The notes under the pieces were generated by a model. It was given only the letters and a program-made list of their open reading frames with translations, searched no databases and had not been told where the DNA came from. From Streptomyces sp. P3 (GTDB lineage: Bacteria > Actinomycetota > Actinomycetes > Streptomycetales > Streptomycetaceae), in contig JAFEKX020000001.1 in assembly GCA_016893485.2 (NCBI GenBank), positions 5,146,001 through 5,210,000 of the forward strand: 64,000 bases of DNA. The letters run 5' to 3'. Positions 1 through 11,044 of this stretch are shown here, piece by piece. A program made the position numbers and the translations under genes. The stretch's first letter is position 1, and each line of letters opens with the position of its first letter.

Positions 1-2
1 TC

Positions 3-374
3 GAGGAGTTCACGCACCAAGGTCGGACGGTGTATTGGGCTCTCACCGTGCCGTCGCGTGACCGTTCACAAGAAGGGGAGCGCGCTTCCCTAGATGCGCG
101 TACGGCAAATCAGATACTAATATCGTCATGCTCGCGAGTTTTCGGCGAGGAGTATGCGAACGCTAAGGCCATGTCGATTAACGGCGTGGTCGGTGGGATG
201 ACTAGAAACATTGAATTGCATTGGCATGAAAATGCAATCATTTCGGTAGTTTGGCGGCGGATTCAAGACAACTCTGAGCTGCAAGAGATTTTGAAAGACC
301 ATGAATTTCCGCTGTATTTGCATAAAAGGGCGCGTGCCATCGTGGAAAGAAGGGCGGATAGGACTGCAGGTTGA
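3..374 (+). CDS. Hypothetical protein, 3' part only
   Basis: The frame is already open at the left edge (EEFTHQGRTVYW...), so the 5' end lies outside the window; a GTG at 30 is an alternative internal start. The visible 123 residues show no family I recognise. They are mixed alpha/beta in character and include GVVGGMTRNIELHWHENAII. Base composition is clearly lower in GC than the purine genes, and codons such as ATA, TTG and AAA are common, which suggests acquired DNA. A strong hairpin follows two bases after the stop. It converges on the HEPN-like gene. Confidence 0.5.
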   Translation, partial: EEFTHQGRTVYWALTVPSRDRSQEGERASLDARTANQILISSCSRVFGEEYANAKAMSINGVVGGMTRNIELHWHENAIISVVWRRIQDNSELQEILKDHEFPLYLHKRARAIVERRADRTAG

Positions 375-375
375 T

Positions 376-400
376 GGCGGCTGGCGGCAGGCCAGCCGCC
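376..400 (+). terminator. Hairpin after the partial gene
   Basis: A perfect 10-bp inverted repeat, ggcggctggc and gccagccgcc, with a 5-base loop starts two bases after the stop codon at 374. There is no T-run, as is usual for Streptomyces terminators. Confidence 0.6.
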
Positions 401-492
401 TCCGCACTCACCACGTTCCCTGCCGAGCGTCCCTCTGTGGCCCAGAGTCGGCACGGCCGGGGCGACCGATGAACCGGATTGGGCGTCGAGGG

Positions 493-984
493 TCACTCTG
501 CCGTCCAGTACGCGATCGGAACAGCTCGTACTTGCAGGAAGGACATTTCGACCGTGGTGACGAAGTGGGCTGACCTGGCGAGTCCCACGATCTTGGCGAG
601 TGAGATCCCCTCCTGAGTAGCAGCGCCACGCCGAAAAGAGCGTCTGACTGCGGTCAGGTCACCGGAATCGTTTGTGTCGTGGCCGAATGCCAGAGAGTGA
701 GCCAGCTTGTTGCGCATTGCGAAGAGTTCTCTAAGCACAGGGATGACGAAGGGGAAGTCCTGATCCCAGCCCTCGCTCTGCATGATCTCTTCCAGCAGTG
801 AGATCCTAGTGTTGATGCTCAGTTGAGAAATCGCCTTGGCTTCTAGTAAGGACATCGCGTCGAGGTCTCGGCCCAGACGCGCGGAGATGATGCTGTTCAT
901 CATCAGTTCGCCCATGACTGCATGTCCGAGAAGATCGTGCATGGCCACAGCAAAGCCATCTGCGTCCAGGACTAAGCGGCGCAT
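493..984 (-). CDS. HEPN-like protein of 163 residues
   Basis: Start chosen at ATG 984, preceded by AAGGGGG at good spacing; the same frame is open further upstream, but that part is low-complexity and unlikely to be coding. The protein is mostly helical. Around residue 110 it has AMRNKLAHSL, which fits the R-x4-H signature of HEPN domains. HEPN proteins are often RNases in toxin-antitoxin, Abi or CRISPR-associated systems, but the motif also occurs in non-catalytic members. No nucleotidyltransferase (MNT) antitoxin is seen beside it. The gene sits in an accessory segment before a dead integrase. Function is inferred from one motif only. Confidence 0.5.
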   Translation of the reverse strand: MRRLVLDADGFAVAMHDLLGHAVMGELMMNSIISARLGRDLDAMSLLEAKAISQLSINTRISLLEEIMQSEGWDQDFPFVIPVLRELFAMRNKLAHSLAFGHDTNDSGDLTAVRRSFRRGAATQEGISLAKIVGLARSAHFVTTVEMSFLQVRAVPIAYWTAE

Positions 985-1494
985 CGTCTTGACCCCCTTG
1001 CTGATCGTGTGGCGATTCTGGCAGCCCTGGTTCGGTGGGACGAGGCGATTTCTCTGACGCTCATGAAACCCGAACGCACCAACCCACCACTCACCCCTGC
1101 TCCCATCCCGTCCGCCGTCGACCCACACGTCTGTGGAGCGGGCGTGGTTCATGGCGTCCAGGTGGAGCGCGCCACTGTACGAACGACCTGGACGCCATGG
1201 GCCGCGTCTGCTCGGCTCTGCCTGGGTCGACGGTGGACGGGATGGGAGCCCATCACGCTCACCACGATGCGCCCGCGGCCGGGAACGGCGCCCCTCCCAC
1301 CCGGTGCCGGCCGATCCACCGCCGGAGGCATCGTCTGTGACCGTGAGCCGTGAGCGTGTCGGGTGCTCGACTCATGTCCTCCGGGCTATCCACAGTGGGC
1401 GGGCCTCGGCGCAGCGGGGCGGAGCGGGCCGGAGGCAGGAGCGGCAGCCCCAGCGGAGCCGGGAAGCCCGCCCGGCGGAGCGGAGCGCAGCCGG
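985..1494. other. 510-bp stretch without a credible gene
   Basis: Upstream of the HEPN-like gene and before the integrase relic I see no ORF with Streptomyces-like protein character. It contains the concentric inverted repeat at 1100-1248. It also contains a GC-rich degenerate stretch (about 1396-1495) of repeated cggagcgg/gccggg words, which appears to replace the missing 5' part of the integrase gene. Confidence 0.5.
1100..1248. repeat. Large concentric inverted repeat
   Basis: The outer arms are 26 bp with one mismatch (1100-1125 and 1223-1248; ctcccatcccgtcc... against its complement). The inner arms are a perfect 14 bp, catggcgtccaggt at 1150-1163 and acctggacgccatg at 1186-1199. Both pairs share the same centre, near 1174. 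The bases between outer and inner arms do not pair. This could be a folded RNA, a recombination or transposon-end relic, or a binding site; nothing in the sequence decides. Confidence 0.8.
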
Positions 1495-2504
1495 GTGCTT
1501 GAGCACTGGGTCGAGAACATCGCCAAGCCGTACGTCTCCGAGAACACCTACTCCGGATACGAGGTGGACGTCCGCGTGCACCTGGTCCCGGGTCTCGGCG
1601 CTCACCGCCTCGATCGGCTGGAGCCCGAGCACCTGGAGCGCTTCTACCAAAAGATGCAGAGCAACGGCAGCGCGGCCGGCACTGCCCACCACGTGCACCG
1701 CACGGTCCGTACGGCTCTCAGCGAGGCAGTGCGGCGCGGACACGTGCCCACCAACGCCGCCGAGATCGCCAAGGCTCCGAGACTCGAAGAGGAGGACATC
1801 GAGCCGTTCACGATCGAGGAGGTACAGAGCCTGCTCGTCGAGGCGGCCAAGCTCCGCAACAGCGCACGTTGGGTCGTCGCCCTGGCGCTCGGCCTTCGCC
1901 AGGGCGAGGCGCTCGGCCTGCACTGGGAAGACGTCGACCTCGCCTCGGGATACGTCCGCATTCGTAAGAACCGACTCCGCCCCAAGTACGCGCACGGCTG
2001 CGGCGCCAACCCGTGTGGCCGGAAAGCTGGTTACTGCCCCAAGCGGGAGCAGACCCGGCGCGAGCACAAGTCCACCAAGTCACGCGCGGGCCGACGCACC
2101 ATCGGTCTGCCCGACCCGCTGATCAAGATTCTCCGCCAACACCACGAAGCCCAGGAGCGTGAGCGCATCGCGGCCGGTGCCGACTGGCAGGGCAAGGGAT
2201 ACGTCTTCGCCTTGCCGACCGGCGGCCCCCTCAGCCCCAACACCGACTTCCACACCTGGAAGCGACTCCTCAAGGACGCGGGTGTACGGAACGGCCGTCT
2301 TCATGACGCTCGCCACACTGCCGCGACCGTCCTCCTGATCCTTGGGGTCCAAGATGTCGTGGTCGACGCAATCATGGGTTGGGAGCCTGGGGAGCGGCCC
2401 GTATGCGCGCCCGGTACATGCATGTCACTGGGGCAGTGTTGAAAAGCACGGCTCAGCAGGTCGGTGAGGCCCTTTGGGGTACCGAAGGACGGCATCTGTC
2501 ATGA
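1495..2504 (+). pseudogene. Truncated tyrosine integrase (relic)
   Basis: The recognisable protein begins at VLEHWVENIAKPYVSENTY, inside the core-binding domain. The Arm-type N-terminal domain usual in Streptomyces integrases is absent and is replaced by repetitive GC-rich sequence. The catalytic domain is largely present: ALGLRQGEALGLHW carries the first Arg, RLHDARHTAAT the H-x-x-R box, and after a one-base loss in a G run near 2388 the frame resumes as ARMRARYMHVTG with the nucleophile Tyr, ending at TGA 2502-2504. The G-run break may be a sequencing error, but the missing N-terminus looks real. A tRNA-Ser gene lies about 480 bp downstream, a common integration target, so this is probably the remains of an element. 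Confidence 0.75.
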
Positions 2505-2550
2505 TCCGGGATCTGTGTCTCCCGTCCGGGAGGGCAACCGGGGAGGAACC

Positions 2551-2901
2551 ATGGACAAGCGCACGGACCCTGTCGAGATCATCGCGCGGGTGGGTGGCGT
2601 GACGCCTTACTCGGATCGCGAGCGGGCGTTCGGTACCTGGGTCCATCTCGCCTCGAAGGCCGGGTGGCAGGTGGTCGAGGCCGACGACTTCGCCGCCGAC
2701 GGTGACCGGGGTGAAATCGGCGCGGTGGACATCGAGGGCGTTCGGTATGTGATCCGGCTGGGCCCGCGTGTGCGGCGGCTTCTGTACGACGTTGTCGACG
2801 GGCACATGGAGAAGCGAGATGTCCTCGCGGTCGCCGCCTGGGCGGAGCCGGTTGTCACCGAGGAGAGTGCTCCTGGTTGGTATTCCACGGAAGCCAACTG
2901 A
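2551..2901 (+). CDS. Conserved small hypothetical protein, 116 aa
   Basis: ATG 2551 follows GGGAGGAACC, a good ribosome-binding site. The protein (MDKRTDPVEIIARVGG...) is acidic and soluble, with no signal peptide or membrane segment. Regular alternation (DIEGVRYVIRLGPRVRRLLYDV) suggests a beta-sheet core. I do not recognise the domain with certainty. A strong terminator follows 25 bp after the stop and it converges on tRNA-Ser, so it is a single-gene unit. Confidence 0.65.
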   Translation: MDKRTDPVEIIARVGGVTPYSDRERAFGTWVHLASKAGWQVVEADDFAADGDRGEIGAVDIEGVRYVIRLGPRVRRLLYDVVDGHMEKRDVLAVAAWAEPVVTEESAPGWYSTEAN

Positions 2902-2925
2902 GACGGAAACTGAGACGGCCAACGA

Positions 2926-2959
2926 CGAAGGGCCCCACCGCGAACGGTGGGGCCCTTCG
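2926..2959. terminator. Bidirectional rho-independent-type terminator
   Basis: A perfect 15-bp stem, cgaagggccccaccg / cggtggggcccttcg, with loop cgaa lies between the converging 116-aa gene and tRNA-Ser. Confidence 0.85.
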
Positions 2960-2980
2960 ACATCGTGCCCGGTGAGGCAC

Positions 2981-3068
2981 TGGCGGAGGATACGAGATTC
3001 GAACTCGTGAGGGGTTGCCCCCAACACGCTTTCCAAGCGTGCGCCCTAGGCCACTAGGCGAATCCTCC
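2981..3068 (-). tRNA. tRNA-Ser (GGA)
   Basis: The minus strand folds into a class II tRNA. The acceptor stem is GGAGGAT paired with ATCCTCC, the anticodon loop CTTGGAAAG gives GGA, there is a long variable arm, and GTTCGAATC forms the T-loop. A CCA end appears encoded at 2981-2983. Integrases often target tRNA-Ser, and an integrase relic lies just beyond. Confidence 0.95.
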
Positions 3069-3140
3069 GCGGCAAACAATACAAGACGTTGAGGAGTGCT
3101 CGCGAACTCGTTCCCCCGCTCAGATCCTGTAGCCTGTGCG

Positions 3141-3227
3141 GAGCCCCTCACGCGGCGCTATCTGACTGAACTCCCCAGGGCCGGAAGGCAGCAAGGGTAG
3201 GTTGGCTCTGGCGGGTGCGTGGGGGCG
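3141..3227 (+). ncRNA. ffs: Small signal recognition particle RNA (4.5S-like)
   Basis: The conserved SRP domain IV core is visible: ctgaact...cagggccggaaggcagcaaggg, with the GGAA tetraloop and the asymmetric internal loop that binds Ffh. Flanking bases gcccctcacgc (3144-3154) and gcgtgggggc (3217-3226) close the outer stem. In actinobacteria this RNA gene typically lies just upstream of dnaX, as it does here. The ends are estimated from the closing stem. Confidence 0.85.
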
Positions 3228-3309
3228 CTTGCGTTCCCGGGGCGGGGACTGCGGACGTGGATCTTGTCGGCGGCCCGCGTTGTCAGTGGGCGCCTATAAC
3301 CTCGTACGC

Positions 3310-5531
3310 GTGTCGTCTCTCGCGCTGTACCGCCGTTATCGCCCGGAGTCGTTCGCCGAGGTCATCGGGCAGGAGCATGTAACCGACCCGCTGCAGCAGG
3401 CGCTGCGGAACAACCGGGTCAATCACGCGTACCTGTTCAGCGGGCCGCGCGGCTGCGGCAAGACCACGAGCGCGCGCATCCTGGCCCGCTGTCTGAACTG
3501 CGAGAAGGGCCCCACCCCGACCCCCTGCGGCGAGTGCCTGTCCTGCCGCGACCTCGCGCGCAACGGCCCGGGTTCGATCGACGTCATCGAGATCGACGCC
3601 GCGTCGCACGGTGGTGTGGACGACGCCCGTGAGCTGCGCGAGAAGGCGTTCTTCGGACCCGCGAGCAGCCGGTACAAGATCTACATCATCGACGAGGCCC
3701 ACATGGTCACGTCGGCCGGCTTCAACGCGCTGCTCAAGGTCGTGGAAGAACCCCGGAGCACCTCAAGTTCATCTTCGCGACCACCGAGCCCGAGAAGGTC
3801 ATCGGGACGATCCGGTCGCGTACGCACCACTACCCCTTCCGGCTCGTCCCGCCCGGCACCCTGCGCGAGTACCTGGGGCAGGTCTGCGGCCAGGAGAACA
3901 TCCCCGTAGAAGACGGCGTGCTGCCGCTCGTCGTGCGCGCGGGCGCCGGTTCCGTGCGGGACTCCATGTCCGTCATGGACCAGTTGCTCGCGGGTGCGAG
4001 CACCGACGGTGTGACGTACGCCATGGCCACCTCCCTCCTCGGCTACACCGACGCCTCGCTCCTGGACTCCGTCGTCGAGGCCTTCGCCACCGGTGACGGC
4101 GCCGCCGCCTTCGAGGTCGTCGACCGCATCATCGACGGCGGCAACGACCCGCGCCGCTTCGTCGCCGACCTCCTGGAGCGCCTCCGCGACCTGGTGATCC
4201 TCGCCGCCGTCCCGGACGCCCTCGAGAAGGGCCTCATCGACGCCCCGACCGACGTCCTGGAACGGATGCAGGCCCAGGCAGGCACCTTCGGCGCCGCCGA
4301 ACTCAGCCGCGCCGCCGACCTCGTCAACACCGGCCTCACCGAGATGCGCGGCGCCACCTCGCCCCGCCTCCAACTCGAGCTGATCTGCGCCCGGGTGATG
4401 CTCCCCGCCGCCTACGGCGACGAGCAGTCCGTCATGGCCCGCCTCGACCGCCTGGAGCGCGGCGTCAACTTCTCGGGCGGCGCCCCAGCGCCCACCATGG
4501 GCTACGTCCCGGGCCCCGACGCCCACGTCCAGGCGCAGCCCCTGCCCAGGCCCAGACGCACGCCCCCGTCCCCCGGGCGGCGGAGCCGCCGCCGCGCGCG
4601 CGGCCGTACGAGGCCCGGGCGCACCCGGCACGCCCCCGCCCGCGATGCCGACGGAGCAACCCCCCGCACCCGACGCCTACACCCCACCGGCCCCGCCCAC
4701 CCCGGAACCCCAACAGCCCCCACAGCCGCAGCCCCAGGCGCAACCTGCCGCCCCCGCCCCCGGCGCCTGGCCCACCGCCACGGCCGCAGGCAGCGGCAGA
4801 CGCCCCGGCGGCTGGCCCACGGCGGCCCCGGCAGGCGGCGGCGGCCAACCTCCGGCCCCGGCGCACAACGCCCCCGCGCCCGCCTCCACACAGGCCCCGC
4901 GCGCCCCAGACCCAGGCGGCTCCGCCCCCGGCAGGCGGCCCCGACCCCGCACCCTCTGGCCGAACATCCTCGAAGTGGTCAAGAACCGCCGCCGCTTCAC
5001 CTGGATCCTGCTCAGCCAGAACGCGCAGGTCACCGGCTTCGACGGCACGACCCTCCAGATCGGCTTCGTCAACGCCGGGGCGCGGGACAACTTCAACAGC
5101 AGCGGCAGCGAGGACGTCCTCAAGCAGGCGCTGGCCGAGCAGTTCAACGTCCAGTGGAAGATCGAGGCGGTCGTCGACCCGTCGGGCGGCGGCACCCCGC
5201 CCCCGCAACAGGGCGGTCCCTACGGCGGCGCCGGCGGCGGCACAACAGGCGGCTACGGCGGAGCCCCGACCGGCGGCTACGGCCCCCGGCCCCCGCCGCA
5301 CCGGCCCCCGCCCGACCTCCCCCAGCCCACGCCCACACCCAATCCCCCTCGGCCCAGGCGCAGGCCCTCCCAGCCCCCCACCCCGCCGCCGCCCGCCCCC
5401 GCACGGTCTCCGCCGAGGACGACACCCCGGAGGACGACGACCCCGACCTCGACGAATCAGCCCTCTCCGGCCACGAACTGATCGTCCGAGAGCTGGGAGC
5501 AACGGTGATGGAAGAGTTCACGAACGAATAG
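3310..5531 (+). CDS. dnaX: DNA polymerase III subunits gamma/tau
   Basis: Clamp-loader ATPase of the replisome. GTG 3310 starts SSLALYRRYRPESFAEVIGQ. Walker A is GPRGCGKTTS (about residues 41-50), a zinc module follows with its cysteines in RCLNC and CGECLSC, and Walker B is IIDEAH. Domain III (LWPNILEVVKNRRRFTW) and an acidic C-terminus ending ELGATVMEEFTNE are present, separated by the Pro/Ala/Gln-rich linker typical of Streptomyces tau. The frame breaks at about 3753 (one C missing in aacccc), between 4535 and 4640, and between 5290 and 5400. Each break restores a family-like sequence, so I read them as base-calling errors and not as pseudogene decay or programmed frameshifting. No A-rich slippery site is seen. 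Confidence 0.93.
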
Positions 5532-5588
5532 CCCCACCTCCACCCGCCTTCACCCACCTTCAAACCCCGCCCACCCCTCGTTCCCTCA

Positions 5589-5620
5589 GGGGCGCGGGGA
5601 ACTGCGCGACCAGCCCCCAC
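5589..5620 (+). repeat. 32-bp intergenic repeat, copy 1
   Basis: Identical to 38763-38794. It starts ggggcgcggggaactgcgcg and ends accagcccccac, and it has partly self-complementary ends (GGGGCGCG, CGCG, CCCC). Both copies lie in intergenic DNA and in the same orientation; this one is between dnaX and purD. Confidence 0.8.
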
Positions 5621-5706
5621 CCACCGGCACCCCGCAAACAACCCAGGCCCCACCCCGAACCCGGCCCCCACCCCGCCCCACCCCCACGGTGACCTAGGCT
5701 GACCCC

Positions 5707-6960
<1,254 letters not shown>

Positions 6961-7091
6961 CCGGCGACCGACCGCCCGACAGCGCCCCGCACCGCCCGAC
7001 AGCACCGGGCACCGCTCGGCTCTCCCCGCACCGCCCGGCACCCCGCACCGCCCGGAAAACACCCGGTGTCACCGGACTCCGATGAACCCGA

Positions 7092-7125
7092 CAGGCCCCG
7101 AATCCGTCTCACGATTCGGGGCCTG
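7092..7125 (+). terminator. Terminator downstream of purD
   Basis: The 13-bp stem caggccccgaatc / gattcggggcctg has an 8-base loop. The gap 6961-7337 otherwise shows only degenerate caccgcccg-type repeats and the upstream region of the next gene. Confidence 0.8.
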
Positions 7126-7337
7126 ATCCTTGCCCTCTGTCATCCACCTTCCCCTGAGCCATTCCATCGAGTGACCGATGCCCCAACCGGCTGACGGGGG
7201 CCGGGGCCCCAACTATGGTGCGGCGCAAGCGTTCCGGCACTTGGCCCACCGGCATTGCGATGTCAGTGGCGGGTGCCACAGTGGGGAGTGAGCAACGCCA
7301 GCAGAGCGGGACAGCACGGAGGGGATGAGGTCCGGTC

Positions 7338-9199
7338 GTGACCGGTATGGGTGTGGAGGCGGGCGCGCAGGCGGCGCGGTCCAGGGCCTTGGCCGTGCTG
7401 CGGATTCGCAGCCGGGCGCTGGCCGTCGCCCTGTTGCCCGCGGCCGTCGCGGTGATCCTGCTCGCGGGCGGTTCCACCGGCCATCTCGTGGGCCGGGGCT
7501 GGGACGTCTCCCGCTGGGTCATGGGCGTGGCCGCCGTCGTCGTGCTGCTCGCGGCCGGCGCCATCGCGCTGGTCGTCGCGCGGGCCCGCCCCGCGGTCAG
7601 TCCCACGGTCGCGATCGCCGAGGAGTCCGCCCCGGACCTGTACCGCATGGTGCGCGACCTGGCCGACCGCCTCGACGTCCCCGCACCCTCCGCGATAGCG
7701 CTCACCCCGGACTGCGACAGCTGGCTGGAGGACCGCACCCACCCGGCCCACGGCCCGCCCCCGCAGGAGGACCGCGACGAGATCACGGGCGTACGGGGCC
7801 TCACCCCGGGCCGTTCCCGTCGTACGGCCGCCTCGCCCGTCCTCGTCATCGGCTCGCCGTTCCTGTGGTGGATGCGGGTGGGCGAGCTGCGCGCGGTGCT
7901 CGCGCCGGTCGTCGCCGGTACGGGACCCTCCGCGCACCCGGACATAGCCGCGGCCCGCCGTTTCGTACGGGGGCTGGACGCGGCGGTGGCCGTGACCTCG
8001 GCGCCCCGCGGGCCCGTGTTCCGTTCGGTGCTCGCCGGTGTCGGCTGGGTCGCCCGGCTGCTGCTGCGCAGTTGCCGGGGCCACGCGGCCGAGATGGAGC
8101 GCGGGGTGGCCGCCGCTGCCGCCGAGCGCGCACAGGCTGTGGACTACGGCCTGCGGATCGTCGCCCAGGAGCAGGTCGGCCTGGCGTACGCGGGCTGGGA
8201 CCGGCTGCTGACCCGGGTCGCGCTGCCCGCGTGGCGGATGGGCCGCTGGCCGTCCCGGCTGGACGCGGGTGTGGTCGCCGCGCTCACGGAGCTGTCCCGG
8301 CGGGACCGCCTGGCCGAGGGCTTTGCCTCCCGGCTCGGCGAGCGCCCGGCCTGTGACCTGCTGGAAGAGCCCGGTTCGATCGACGAGGCGACCTCGCTCC
8401 TCGCCGCCCGCCTCTTCCACGGCGGCCCGGCCGAGGCCGGCCCCGACTGGGCGCCGGTGGACTGGCAGGAGTATCCGGAGGAGGTCGTCGACCGTAAGTG
8501 GCGCACCGACGCGGCCCGTCTCCACCGGGTGCTGGACACCCTCGGCGTCCGCCGCGCCCCCGACCCGGCCACGCCCCACCACGACGCCCCGACCCTGGCC
8601 CGGGTGGTGGACCACCTGACGGACCCGACGGCGGAGACCGCCCGCTACGGCGAGACGGGCGCGGAGATCGACGGCGCCGGGCCGTTCGGGACGGCCACCA
8701 CCCCGACCCCGACCCCGTCCCTGGACACCCCCTGCCCGAGCCGGAGCCGTACCGGGCGATGGCGGCCGACGACGACGAGGAGCTCGGGAGAGCGGCTCCC
8801 CGCACAGCGCGCGCGCTCGCCGCGGGCCTGACCGCAGAGCTGGCGCGCGAGGAGGCGGCGACCCCGCCCCCGAGTTCGGCCCCCCGCCCGGCCAGGGCCC
8901 CGACACGGCACTCTGGGACGACGGTTCGCTCCCCCTCTTCCCGCTCCAACCACCGCGCACGGGACGGGAGTTGCTCGCCGATCACGTCACGGCGATGGTG
9001 TGCTGTGCCGCGATGGACACGGCGGGCGCGACCCCGGCCTCGACTGGCTCGACGGCCCGACCCTGCTCGTGAACGGCGAGCGGGCGGCCGATCTCGCACC
9101 GAGAGTCCTCTGCCTCGTCGAGGACGGCGACCCGGCCCCCTGCGGGCCTGGCTGATCGACCTCGGCATACGCCCGGAGAAACCGGTCCGCCTCGGCTGA
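7338..9199 (+). CDS. M48-peptidase-like membrane protein lacking HExxH
   Basis: GTG 7338 follows GAGGGGATGAGG. Two N-terminal membrane segments (ALAVALLPAAVAVILLAGG and VMGVAAVVVLLAAGAIALVV) precede a cytoplasmic domain whose opening, APDLYRMVRDLADRLDVPAP, resembles M48 zinc peptidases. Where those have LRAVLAHELGH, this protein reads ELRAVLAPVVAGTG, so the catalytic HExxH is missing. It is probably a pseudo-peptidase or a purely structural relative. The C-terminus (about 8710-9199) is broken by at least two small frameshifts, and the last in-frame residues are LIDLGIRPEKPVRLG. Gene context gives no partner. The role is unknown. Confidence 0.65.
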
Positions 9200-9444
9200 C
9201 GCCAGTCGCCGCTCTCATCCCCCACCCCCGCGAGCGCGCACTCCGCGCACCACCCGAGCCACCCCACCACCCCTCCGTATCGGAACCAGGGCCTCCACTT
9301 TTGGTCAATTAGCGACGACCAGTGACAGGGTGCGTGCTTAATGTGATGTGCTGGGCCCGATCCCGTACGTGGCAAGGGCTCGCGACATACGACAGTTGAA
9401 CGAAGGACCACCACCACGGGGGGGCATGAAGGAGGGGAGCGACC

Positions 9445-10951
9445 ATGGGGTCGGAGCAGATCCGCCGCTGGGAGTCGGGAGCGCTGGCGCACGCCGTCAC
9501 GGACCCCTTCGGGCAGGGCCCCGTCCCCTGGCTCCGGGGCAGCGAGACCTACTTCGACGACACCGGCCACGTCGTCCCGTGGTACGTGGACCCGGCCCCC
9601 GCCCACGCCCCCGCACTTCCGGCAGGAACGCCCCCAAGCTCCCCGCCCCGCGCGCGTCCGAGGGCGGCGGCCCCGCTCCGCCGACGACGTCCGCCGCCAG
9701 ATCAAGGGGTTCACCTCCGCCAGCGCGGTCGCCCCGGCGAGGCGCTCGACTTCCATGTCACGGTCGACCCGCCCCAGGAGTTCGCCGTCGACATCTACCG
9801 CATCGGCCACTACGGCGGTGACGGCGCCGCCAAGATCACCACGAGCCCGCGTCTCTCGGGCATCGTGCAGCCCCCGCCGCTCACCGCCGACCGCACGGTC
9901 TCCTGTCACCACTGGTGGCTGTCCTGGCGCCTGCAGGTCCCGAGCTACTGGAGCATCGGCGCGTACGTCGCCGTCCTCACCACCGCCGACGGCTACCGCT
10001 CGCACATCCCCTTCACGGTCCGCGACAGCCACCCGGCCGACCTGCTCCTCCTCCTGCCGGACATCACCTGGCAGGCGTACAACCTCTACCCGGAGGACGG
10101 TCACACCGGCGCGAGCCTCTACCACGCGTGGGACGGCGACGGCCGTCTCCTCGGCGAGTCCGAGGCCGCCACGACGGTCTCCTTCGACCGCCCGTACGCG
10201 GGCGCGGGCCTGCCCCTCCATGTGGGCCACGCCTACGACTTCATCCGCTGGGCCGAGCGCTACGGCTACGACCTCGCCTACGCCGACGCCCGCGACCTGC
10301 ACTCGGGACGCGTGGACCCCACCCGCTACCGGGGCTGGTCTTCCCGGGCCACGACGAGTACTGGTCGCTGCCCATGCGCCGTACCGTCGAACTCGCCCGC
10401 GAGCACGGCACGTCCCTCGTCTTCCTCTCCGCCAACACCATGTACTGGCAAGTGGAGTTGGGGCCCTCCCCGTCCGGCGTCCCCGACCGCCTGCTCACCT
10501 GCCGCAAGCGCCGGGGCCCGGGCAAACCGGTGCTGTGGCGTGAAGTCGACCGTCCCGAGCAGCAGTTGGTGGGCATCCAGTACGCGGGCCGGGTGCCCGA
10601 GCCGCACCCCTGATCGTGCGCAACGCCGACCACTGGCTGTGGGAGGCGACCGGCGCCGGCGAGGGCGACCCGGTCGAGGGCCTGGTCGCGGGCGAGGCCG
10701 ACCGGTACTTCCCGCGCACCCAGCTGCCCCAGCACGACGAGCGCATCCTGCTCGCCCACTCCCCGTACACGGACGGCGAGGGAGCCCTCCGCCACCAGGA
10801 GACCTCCCTGTACCGCGCGCCGTCCGGCTCCCTGGTCTTCGCCTCCGGCACCTTCGCCTGGTCCCCGGCCCTGGACCGCCCCGGCCATGTGGACGCCCGT
10901 GTCCAGCGCGCCACGGCCAACCTCCTGGACCGCATCTGCAAGCACGACTGA
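9445..10951 (+). CDS. N,N-dimethylformamidase large-subunit-like protein
   Basis: ATG 9445 follows GAAGGAGGGGAGCGACC, a strong ribosome-binding site. Read across the frame breaks, the protein contains ADDVRRQIKGFTSAS, VDIYRIGHYGGDGA, LLLLPDITWQAYNLY, GHAYDFIRWAERYGYDL, VFPGHDEYWS and FASGTFAWSPAL. These are characteristic of actinobacterial proteins with the beta-subunit domain of N,N-dimethylformamidase. The physiological substrate of such homologues is generally unknown, and no small-subunit gene is adjacent. Frameshifts lie between 9600 and 9680 and near 9733 (C run), 10335 (G run) and 10612 (C run). It ends at TGA 10951, about 90 bp before purC. Confidence 0.8.
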
Positions 10952-11044
10952 GCCCGTGACCAGCGGTCGGCCAACCCCGCGACCGGAGGCCGGCCACGCA
11001 TACGGGACAATCGAGCCAGTTGGAGAGACCCACTGGAGGAACCC

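Noticed and set aside
1363..1494. N-terminal extension of the integrase reading frame from 1363
   Set aside because: The sequence is repetitive GC-rich DNA giving a Pro/Gly/Ala stretch unlike any integrase arm domain.
3740..3790. Programmed ribosomal frameshift in dnaX producing gamma, as in E. coli
   Set aside because: There is no A-AAA-AAG-type slippery site. The shift is a lost C in a C run, and the original frame continues in sequence unlike the family. Similar breaks occur in many unrelated genes.
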